A stretch of 64,000 nucleotides of DNA from the NCBI GenBank assembly GCA_902728285.1, contig CACVBU010000053.1:1545000-1608999 (forward strand). Direction: 5' to 3'. Position 1 is the stretch's first letter; every line of letters starts with the position of its first letter. The stretch is from Clytia hemisphaerica (Eukaryota; Cnidaria; Hydrozoa; Leptothecata; Clytiidae). This document shows positions 44,901-56,900 of this stretch, one piece after another. The translations under genes and the position numbers were made by a program. The notes under the pieces are model-generated. The model saw only the letters and a program-made list of their open reading frames with translations. It searched no databases and was not told the DNA's origin.

Positions 44901-47900
44901 TCAATGCAATACCTTTAGAAATTTGGTGTCATTCAATCCATATAAACTCTAACCCTATCCCTTTTAGAATTGATATATTTCATCATAAACAACCTCTTAA
45001 GTTTTCTCAAATCCTTTATTTATTAAAGGCTGGAGAACTTGTTTTCCTTGATTTATCGCAAAGGATCGAGCTATGTCGAACTGTATTGAAAGAGAAAATC
45101 GTAGATTTGGAGCTACTGCAGGACATCCATGAGAGAACAACACACCTTTTTGTAAGATTCTGTTTTTGTTATCATCCCCTTTGCGAGTGGAGCTAAATTG
45201 AAACTCGATTCTATGTTTAAGATTATGAAACTTCCAGTAGCAGGGACACTGAATATTGATCTTATGCTGAATAAAAGTTTGACCCAAAAAATTTAACATA
45301 CTATCATTGTTCAAAATGGGATTTGTGTTCAAGGCAGAAATAAAATTAATTTTTGAACTCTGAGTTATCTATTTATATCATACTGCTAGATGAGTGTTAA
45401 AAAAATGTCTAATATCAGCAGCTGGGAAAGACAAAAGGATGGAAGGGACGGAACAATGTTAATATAAGAACTCCTTCAAGTTTGAGCTATTGAGCAGTGA
45501 AATATCCTTAAAGGTTCTCTCAGGGGGGAGAGAGTTAAGGAGATCAAAATCATAGATTTGGAGATTTTGCTGTTATTAAATTAGAATGTGTTACGCATTT
45601 AACAGAAATTTATCCTAATTAAGGTTCGAACAGACAAAAACTGGACATTACAGCTCCTTCTCGAACAACCTTCACAGACAACAAACTTTTCATCAAGTTT
45701 AACACAAGGCTATGATATGGGTTATGACATGTTAACAGAATGCAGTATGGAATCCATTTTAACAACGGAGAGAAAAGACAGTAAAGATGATCATATTCCC
45801 ATACAAAACCGTGTTGAGGTGAGACTATTTTTACAATTCACATTTTTGTATGTATTGTTCTCAAACAAAAGCTGAAAATTCTGAACATTTCCTTTTCTTT
45901 ACTTGTTCAGGAACGCTCCCTAACGTTCCTTTTGGTGTTCAGAAGCGTTTTTGAAAGTTTTAGAACGTTCAGGAACGATCTGAGAATGTTCCTTAATGTC
46001 AAGAGAAGAGGTCCTTGCTAATACACATGCCAGGAATGTTCAGGAGTGCTCTCAAAACGTTTTAGAGGTCCCAGAACGTCCTATTTCATTTCGTATTTAA
46101 AATAGCTTGCTATATCCCAAATGTCCAAAGATGCTAATCAAAAATAGTGTGACATTGTAAAAAATGCTCAAAATCAACTTTTTGGAATAAGTCTTCATAT
46201 TTTTTGAATCAGCCATAGAGATTTCACAGGGTAATAGACGTCAACGTGGAGATATGATTAAAAAAAAAATTTGTTATTTGAGTCAAAATTGTGGCTGCAG
46301 TTCAAAAATTCTAGTTTTTTTTTAAGTGTAAGCCACACGATATTGAAAAGTGATCTCTGAATGGGACCCTCTAGACTTGAAAGAAAAAAGGCTGAATTTT
46401 CCAAAAAGTGTTAAATGTACATACTTTTGCGTTGTTAAATGTACTTTTTTGTGACTTTTTTGTCAGCCACATATTTTACTCACACTTCATGCTTTAATAT
46501 ATCTAAGTTGAGTAAAGTCACAAAATTTCGTTCTTTTTGCAACAGGTAGATAAATTATTCAGCTTAACCATGGATGTATTTTGACATGTAAGCCACATGA
46601 TGGCCTCATTCTATGAGCAAAATAGTGGATGACATATAAAATGTCACAAAACAGGGGTTAATTTTTGATTAGCATCCAAACGCAACGCGTTTATATAGTG
46701 ACAAAAAGCAAATGAAAAAAAAACTAATTCTAGACCAAAATTTCAAAAATAAGTTGAATTTATCACTTTTTTAACTCCTAAGCCATTGTTGAAATCATCC
46801 TTCCATTCTTTCCATCACATTTTCAGGTGTTACCACAAGACTTCCAATACAGTGCACAACCGGTCAAAGATAATATCTGGATCACTAAACTTGATTCTAA
46901 ATTCAGTGCTGTTGAAATCTTCAGTGATATCAAACGTGTTCCAGAATTTGTTTATCATGTTCCTTCGAGTACCAAAGAGATTGTTCTTTGCACTAATTTG
47001 ATGTTTGCTGTTTTTGAGAAAGAAGAAAAGGTATGGAGAGCTCTTTATTTCTTTACTCCTTTAGTAGCCAAGTTTTTGGTCTTGGGACTTACTGTGGTTT
47101 TATAGCTACAACCATGGCCGAAACTTATTACTGAAATATTTGTGTATTTTAAATGGATAATCAGATGATTCTTTTATATTTCGCTTAGAGATTTTATGAT
47201 CTAGAGAGACACCTAAATCTTTTGACCCAATTCTTTTTCAAAGCTGAGAAATTCGACTTTGAAATCTCTAAAAATGAGTCTTTACACAGTTTTTACGTTG
47301 AAATTCTATTGTTTTCAAGTAAAAATCTGAAAGTCGAATATCTCATCTTTAGAAAATAATTGGGTCAAAAACTTTGGAGGTCTTAGGACCATAAAAGGTA
47401 TCTCTAAGCCATATATAAAAAAATCATCCCTTAAACGTTTAATCGGAGTTTCGAGTTTTCCACTTTATTTCATTGAATAATTCAATCTCGGTGGGGTTCA
47501 GTGGCTTCTATGCTATCCACAGCCTTATTTGAATTATTTTGAGCTTTTGAATCCTGAGATCCTAAGGTCCTAAGTCTTAAGTCTCGTGTAAAAACTTGGA
47601 GTTAAAACTGTACTTTCCAGCTGTACTTTAACACGCTTAAAGATCATTTGTGGTGTTTAAAATTTTGCAGAGAAATCCCCTTTGTCTCAAATACTATGAA
47701 AGATTTAGATTACAGATTTAGATTACAGATCACACGTGTTTTTACGACCAGCAAAAAGAAACAATATTTTTTTGTTCTTTATTCTCGAACATGATTTGTT
47801 TTCGTAAAGTATAGATGAGGTACCATTACCAGTTGATGTTTTTCGTTTTTGGTTAAAAAATGTTTCTTAGTTGCTTGAAAGCTCAAATTTTTATTTCATT

Positions 47901-50900
47901 TGTAGTTGACGATGTCATTGTTATCCCGTCAATTATCAAGCACTTCCTTTGGTCGCCAAGGTTTGAAGGTAAGTCATATTTCCAAGCTGTACTTATTACA
48001 CTTATATAACTAATCTAGTATTTAATGCGGGAAAAGTGAGGGCAACAATTTATTAATGTTTAATATATACATGTAAAAATGTAGTTTGAAAGATATTCCA
48101 GAGCACTTTAACTAAGATCCTACCACCCTTCCTGAAAACGAAATTTGCCACAGTCAACACCCTTTCAAATTCGATTCGAAAAATTATCGAATCTCTGTGT
48201 AATCTGTAGTAAAATATTTGGCCCTTCAATGGAAAGTCGAAAAAGTTGTAATTCGAATCTTAGTCTATTTCGAACGTGCGATTCAAGACCCTGATTACAA
48301 TATTTAAAATTTTCTTTGTTTTCGGTCTAAAAGTGATTATTTTTCCTCAGAAACCTGACCCATCAATGAGAGCTGATTTACAGACATTCCAATTAGGAGA
48401 AAATCAAACACTGATCAACTGCTTCAAATCCAAATTTGCAAGCTCAGCCAGTTGGGAGAATTTATTCCCACACAATGTGGGCTATGATGACGTCAGCGAA
48501 TTGAATTCTTTCTTTGTGGTGACCAATAATGGAATCTTCGAATGCAGGCCAAGGTTTGTATCTTATGACTTGTTAATAATTTCTCATGGTCTTCAATTTA
48601 GATCCCCATCCTTACCATAGATATCTTATATAAAACACTAGATAGAGCTACTCTGTATTTCCCAAGCAACGGCAGGTGAAGCAAAATAATGCGCCATTTT
48701 GCTGAAAGTAGCTCACAGTTCAATACCGACAATTTGTTCAGCCAAGCAAAATAACCTGAATGGGGCGAATGAAGATAGGCTTGATCGATCAAATTGCCGG
48801 CACCGAACTTTGGTCTACCTATCAAAGATGGTGGATTATTTTGCTCCAGCTAGGGACAGAATCATCTACTGTTTTATCTGGTTTTATATAAGATATCTGT
48901 AATCCTTTTACCTCATCGTGAAAATCAGTATTGTTTTGACCCAATGTGTCTTGAGTGAGTAACATAGGGTACTGGCGTGTCGAAGGCTTCTATATAGCTT
49001 TTTCTTACCCTAAGGTAAAGGACAGGGTGCAACTCCTCTCCCTTGATTTCTCCACTCACCTATTAGCCTTCGCTTTATAGTTGCTGAGCTTCAAGTGGAA
49101 AGGCATAACGTTCCCTTTGTATCCCTTTGATATGACTCGACTAGATTGGAACTCACAAAATTGCACACCATTAGCCGAATGCTCTAATTTCTGTTAGGCT
49201 CGCTTGACTCATTTTTTTTCCTGATAACTTTACATTTTTTTCACTTCGTAGGATTTCTCCGGAGCATTATTTCTGCGAACTTGCAATCAAGAACGAAATC
49301 GATGTAGCTGAGAGGCTCGGTATCACTTTGGATCTTAACGTTCCTCTTTTGTGCGAGGTATCTATACTATGTGATTGTTTTTACCAGCAATAGCGTTGAC
49401 AAAGATAAAAAAGCAGACTTTATTTTGATAGAGCACTGAACTTAATGCCCAAAAAGATGGCGACACTTTTTTCATCAAGATCAATGGTTAAAGGACAACT
49501 CCAAAGGTTCTTACTGAATTTTATGCTGTCAGATTTTTCTCGGATAATTGTTTTTTCCTAGGTTTTGATATTCAGGATGACACGAGGGCTTGTTATATTT
49601 TTTAGTATATAGGTGACAAAGTAATCCAAGGCAAAGATATTCCAGCTGCTATGAAGTTTTACCACCTTTCTAAGGTACGTATATCACCATTCGTAACGAC
49701 GTTGTGTTGCGTGTGACTGCATGAAATGCCAACTCGAAATCTGTATCATTTTTTTGTATAAGAGCACACCTTAAAGGGATCTTACCAAAACTGTTACTAT
49801 TCTCATAAAGTTTTAATTTTAAAATGTTTTTAATCATACGGCTATTTAAAATGACGTATCTTGCGGTTATACTTGAGACTTTTATTCCAACTGTTTTGTA
49901 TCTTCAGTGTTCAGTGATCAAACGAGCAACAAATATAGTAGAATTTGGATCCGTCACCGATGCCCTCATTTACATCAAACAGGTAAAGAATACATATGGT
50001 ACACAATTAGCTCAGTTTTCACACTCATTGCTGGACTGAAACACCCTTAGAATATTGGTGGTAGTTTGAAACATTGTTCAAAAACACCAGGAATTTTAAT
50101 AACAGTGTCTTTCCAATCGGAGGTGGAAATTCTGCGCCTAATTAACTATCCCGATTATAATATAATCTTCTATTCTCCATGACGATCTAGAGATTTTTAA
50201 AGACTTCTCATTTTAGTGGAGAGTCTTTTTAACTCTAATCTCGACTTTAACTTTAGGTATTAAAGAAACAACAAACTTCGCTAGCGTCTAAAGAGAAAAA
50301 GTCATTAGCTGACATGGCAATTGCTTGTTATGTGGAGCAGGTATTCCAACTTTTTGTTTAGCCATGACAAAATTGAGAGATCGCCAAGTTTAACAGACTT
50401 TTACAGACATCCTGAAGTTTTCTTCTTATAAGTTACGCTCTGAAACATTGTTGTTTTTTCCTTTCAAGGTACTTGAATGTCAACAGGGAGGTTCTTTCTC
50501 GAAAAACCTTGCCGAGTCATTCAGGTAAATTAATTATCTAGTATCAAACATGCGTGTTTTTTTATCAAAATCAAATTTACCAGGTGATTTTAATTACAAG
50601 TGATTACATTGAGAGCCCATAAGGCTAAATAGGTTTTCTCAAACTTAAGTAATCCTTTTTCTGACCAGAATTGTAAACATAATCTGGAAGGGTCTAAAAT
50701 CTACAAATATTTGGCAACAAACTTCCTCTATAAAGGTCGTTTTCTTCTAACATGCCCCCTCATCTCGTAAACTTTGTAACTACCTCCCATTGACACCAAT
50801 AAGCTCCTGTGCATAAAGAGCTTAAAAAGTACTTTTTAACATTTTAAAATTATTTTCAGGTCATTTCTTTGCGACAATTTCGATTATGACGAGAAGAAAG

Positions 50901-53900
50901 CCATGCAATTGTTAGTCGAATACGGAATGATCAACAATCTCTTTGAAGTTGGAAAGGTACCCTATCTTATTCATTCAGTTTACAGATTGGCCTTTCCTGG
51001 AAACATGTAACAGTGCTGCCAAAAACGACCGGTGTCCGGTAAATATCGGCCATTTCGTAGTTTCATCCGGCCATTCTGAAGAGTAGAGCTCAAAGCATTC
51101 TCGTTACGCTCGAAAAATTACCGGCCAAATGAAATTTCCTTATTTGCAGCACTGTGGAATTTCCACTTCTCCATATCAGCAACCCCAATATTATTTAGAT
51201 TCACCTTTGCTGCACACTTTGTCCGTATGCGAAATCCCAAAACACTATATCTATTCTACCTTTGCTTAGATACAATTTAGATTGATCTTTCCTGGACACT
51301 TTAACTTTTAACGACCTTTCGTTAAGTACTTTTAGGTCAAATGTTTCTGTTCACCAAGCCATGGTAATTTTACTTCTCCGTATGTGAAATCCCAAAACAC
51401 TATATCTATTCTTCCTTTGCTTGATATTCTTTAGATTGACCTTTCCTGGACACTTTAGCTTTTTATTGATCTTTCGTTAAGTGTTAAATGTTTCTTTTCA
51501 CCAATCCATGGTAATTTTACTTCTCCGTGCGCGAAATCCCAACAAACTCTGTGTTAAAATTTCTTTCGTCCCAGACGGATTTCCGTCTCAGTGAAGTATA
51601 TAAGGAGGTTTCCCGTCTCAAATTTTGGCTAAATTCACCAAAATTTCAAGATAATGTGCTAATTTTTTGTGTAGAATCCATTTTCTGTCTCAGACGAAAA
51701 ACCTTATTTTGACCACTGCAAACTATCCATTCTGCTGCGAAGTTAAGGAAGGAAGGTTTATCCCTTAACGTCATGTTCTTTTGAGGCTTTCTTAAGGCCG
51801 GTCTCCACTTGCGCGCGCTTCGATCGCACTTTTTCGAGCAAATCTTCCACGCTATTGGTCAAAAATAAAATGAAGCAATTCATTGGCGCGATCTGACGTA
51901 ACGGTTGAAAAAAGTTGAAATGTGTTCAACTTTTATTTCGAGCGCGCGCTACATTTTTATGACGTAATCTTTTTTCGAGCAAAAAGTATCGAAGCCAAAA
52001 GGTGCAATCGCAGCGCGCGCAAGTGGAGACCGGCCTTTATTATACTTTTGAGTTTTTTTTTATTCTACTTCAGGCTCGTGGTAAAATCGAAGAAGCTCTT
52101 GCATTGATGGCATCTCGAGGATTCTTTCAACTTTCGACCAGTATTCAGAACAAGTTGTTAGACTGTGGCTATGCTGAGAAAGTGTGCAAAGCTTGTAACG
52201 GTAAGCAGTAAAACATCGTAAAATATCATCCAGCTAAGGTGTGCAAGGTTTTTGGTTTGTTCAACCCCCAGCCGGGTTATACCAAAGATCCCTAAATTGT
52301 ACTCGACGCCTCTCTGCGTGATGCTCAGCAACTAAAGAAAAGACCCCTAGTTCGGATTGTCTGTACACAGACCCAGTATCTACAGCTAATTTCAAAATTC
52401 ATTGCTGTAGTGGGTCTGTTGTCATTGTCTTTTCACATTTGAGATTTTTCAAACCGACCGCTATACTGTGATGGAGTGTTGGTGAGAGAGGGGAGGCGAT
52501 AAGAGAAGGGTTGCTTATCATACTTCATCGCAGAGTTCTCAGTACGGGAAATTTTTTATCAAACAGACTATGCGCACAGAGTGTATTACGAAGCGATAAA
52601 CGTGAGATACACTCTGGTACAGAGTATAGTTCGGGTAGATTATATAGGAAATTGGAGAGCCTTCGTGCTGTTGTTAACGGTCTGTCTCAAACTTATTAGA
52701 AGGGGACACAAAAAGTCCTTTTTAGAATTAGTCAGGGAAAAATTTCGTAATCTGTTAAAAAATATTCGTGACGCAAAATTTCGCTGGCTTTCCCTGGTCA
52801 TTTACCAACGATAAAATATTTCGATAACTGTATCTCAAAGAGGAGCGAATAGAAAGTAAAATTTTTCTTTGCTTGAAAATTTTGCGGGGTCATTTCCTTG
52901 TATAATGTTGGAGATTTTTTGTATTACTACTTCTTTAAAAATCTTCCTCTGTCGCAATCTGTTTTTTGAGCTTGTTTTTGCATTCGATTGACCCTTCAAA
53001 TTATTTCAGCTTATTTCAGCTTATTTTGTCTTTCTCAGGGTTGTTTGTTAAATTTATGGCGCCTGAAGACGCTGTCAAGTTTTTATTAGCTCAGGTAAGC
53101 TTAAAATGATACAAGCTCGTTTTTTAATGAGAGCTGCATAAATCGAAATTTTTCAAATTTGAGCTTGTATTCCTCATAAAAAGAATTCTTATAAAAAAAC
53201 TTTGTATTGATCAGTTTCAACTGCCAGATACTAATTTAAAACTAGCTAAATATCTGTACACCAATTTGTGACACTAATCATAGAATTAATATCATTTCTT
53301 CTTTCTGAACAATTTAAAGTTCAACTATTCTGCTAGCTCTGTATAACAGACAAGCATATTTGAATTCCTTTTTCGCTCACTCAGCCAGATGTTTCCAAAC
53401 CATTCATCAAGAAGTTAAAGGCTCTGTTACCCAAACTCAATGAGACCTCTTTGCTTTTGGTTGCAAGAGTGTTCGACCCATCGAGGCAATTCATCAAACC
53501 GTACTTGGAAAAATCAGACGCCTTTAAACGACAAAGGTAATAATTCTTACGCCACAAGGGGGGTGGGTTTTAGTTCTCAACTTCAGTCGAGCTAGAATCT
53601 GACAATGTCTGAATGTCCGTCCGAAAACTTCTGCCCCTGGAGACTTCAAAAATTGTTCGATTTTGCTGAAATTTTGCATACTTGTTCCTTGGGTGAATAT
53701 CTGGGGGTATACAATTGGGCCTATGACTAATTTGAAGCCACTGAAGTTGAGCCCAGTGCGTTGCGCACGTTCGACTATTTATCAGGGTCGAAGATAATTT
53801 CAGACCTATTGATTGTTGTTTTTAACTTTTAAAGTAGTCGAAAACAAAATCTCCATTTAGTGCTAGCAGTTTGTTAGCTCTTTCTAACAGGTCAAAAGTT

Positions 53901-56900
53901 CCACCGTCTCGGTAAAGTATATAAAGAGGCTTTTCCGTCTCAAAATTCAGCATGATTCACCAAAATCCCCATGTATTAATGTATACATGTAAGTACATGT
54001 ATTAATTTTCTCCTTAAAATCCATGATCGATCTCAGACGAAACACCTTGCTTTGACCGCTGTTTAATCATTTAGCATTTTTTACTCAGAACTGGTTCTCG
54101 ATCATCCTTGGTATCGATGCAATCATCTTCTGTGCAAACTGAGGTGAGAAAATCCCATAACATTAAATTTAGACTTCAACCTACTGTAATGTTTTGTTGG
54201 GATATTGCAAATCTAGCTTGTAATATAGACATCTTATCAATATCAATGGGCTTTTCCAGAAAAAAAGATTTACCCCCACTGTTGAGGATATTGATTTTTC
54301 GAACTATCGAACTCCCTGGATATCCTACTTTATTAGTAAAGACCCCCTCCTCTGGATATCCTCTCTTATAAAGATGCTTACCCCTGGATATCGTATTTTT
54401 TACTTGAAAAGACACTTTACCCACTGGATATCCGCTCCCTTGTAGATGTTTTAACCCCCTGGATATCCACTTTTGAACAGAAATCGTTAATCCCCTGGAT
54501 ATCGGATATCCTCAACAGGAGGGGCAAGGACTATTTCTGGAAAAGCCCAATATATTGTGAGCACTGAACAATATATTATCCGTACTTACAGGGGGGGGGG
54601 TCAACATCCAGATACCAGACCCATAGCCGGGTGGTGGTGTCTTTTTTTCCTTTAAAAGTCTGAAAAGTCAAGTTGGTATTGATGGGGGTGGGTCTTCCTT
54701 TTTTTAGAAAAAAGAGTTATCCTCAGTTGGTATTGATACCAAAATAGGGGGTGGGTACCCCTTTTTTAAATAATATGATTCAGAAAGTTGGTATCCATAT
54801 CAAAATGACAGCAAAACTTTCCTAATTTTTGCCCTTATAGCTAGAAAATACCCCGGGGTACATATCAGTCTAAACATGTTTCAATTGGATTTGTTTTAGC
54901 TTTTGAGTATAATGACTGTAAATGAGTAATAAGTTTAAATGACTTTGAAGTTTGTTTATTTTGGACTTTTTCGATATTTTCAAGTTTTATTTTTGATCAA
55001 GCCTGAAGCAAAAGCATTTTTTCTGTGATAGCATTTGGTAATGAGTGAATCTATTCTGTTCTAAAATTATGTACTAATGATAGCTTCTCCTAGTTTTTGC
55101 ACATCAATTATATTCAGATAATATTGATTCAGATTGATTTTGCTAGCTTCATTGGGTTTGTTTTTATTATATTGTCAGTTTTTAGTCATTTTCTATTTTA
55201 GCATATATATATGACATTTTTTGTGTTGTGTTGAAGAAAGAGTATTTCAAAAATTAGTTTTTTTGAAGTTTCTCTTAGTACCCTGTTTGTGTGGGAGGGG
55301 GTGGGTTCCCTTTAAACAGCTTTAAACTCAAATTTGTCAGATTGGTATTGGTACTAAATTAGGGGGTGGGTCCCATGATATTTTGTCAAATTCAAAAAGT
55401 CATGTTGGTATCGATACCAAATTAAGGGGGTGGGTCCCCCTTTTTTCTGAAAATTATGATTTTCAAGTTGGTATCGATACCAAGACAAGGGGGTGGGTCC
55501 CCCCTTTTTCTGAAAATTATGATTTTCAAGTTGGTATCGATACCAATTTTGGGGTGGTGGTGTTAACTTAGCTCAAAAGGTCAAAAGTTAGGTTTTTGGG
55601 CTATGGGTTGGTATTATAAATGTTGACCCCCCCCCCCCCTGGTACTTACCGATAAATTGTCTGACAATTATTTTGTGTACTATGTAGCCATAGAGTGCGT
55701 GCCTTAGTTGAATTATGTGTGAAAGTTACACAATGTCATTCAACATTGCCAGAAGACCGCTATAAACGCGTCACGACGTTTGTTATCAACAAACTACCCC
55801 ACCTGTTAGACGATTGCCCCATCGAGGTGTCCTTTCCCATAGAGTTTGCTGTAGTTCTAGGTATTTAAGATCTACTGATTGATATTTCACTATCGCAGGA
55901 GGATCCTTACACGGCAACAGCCAGTGATATCATTGCCATGTTTCTAACGACAATGATCTATTTGAACTCTCGAAGAACCTGGAAGAAGTTCCCGGATATG
56001 TGAGTATATTTGATATTCGAGCAGTACCTCTTGGATACATCATTCAGCCTGATTGTATCTTCCTTTTGAGTTCACTCTTTAATATCCTGGCAAATTATAC
56101 CTGATTTTTATTTATATTGACCCTAGCTCATAAGAGGCTAAAGGGCAACTAAAACTACACAATATATTGGTGAGCAATATTCGACAATATAGTTTTCAGA
56201 CCGTAATGTACGGAGTAAACAACAGGTGCTCTTTTATAAAAAGGAATAAACAATCCCCCTATATTGTTGGAATATTGCAAATTAAGCTGACAATATATTG
56301 CAGCAAGGACACTTGTATAGCGAAGCTACGCTATACAAGTGTCCTTGATTGCAGACACCTTTTCAATATATTGCCGGCATTCAGCAATATATTCTCAATT
56401 TTTGGCTCGACAATATTGTTTAGTGTATGAAACCCTTAAAAGTTAATTACTCATCAACTCCCAAGTTGGGAATTCGATTTTGCCATCATTATTAGATATG
56501 AAGAATGTATTTGAACAAGTATAATTTGAACTTTCCCTACCTGTAAAGTTGATGAGTAATTAATTCAAATTACTTCAAGTTATTTAGATTTATAAGAAAT
56601 AAAAAAATTGGTTCAAGAATAAATATTCCCTCTTTTAAGTCTAGAATTCACGAGTGAATTCATAGCTGGCCAAACGAGTTAACTTAAACGGTGAATTATG
56701 TTCAAATACTGTTTGTTTTATGACGCTTTTGTGGACGATAATTAGACCTTTTCATAGATTTTTGGTAATTGCGATTTCCAGTGGAGTTCATAAGAAGTTT
56801 GCTCTATCTAGTTTACTCGAGTGTATTACAAGTTGTAATACACTCGAAACAATCCCACAATGCATCGCTTTTTTAGAAAAATCGAAAACTCCGATGAGGG

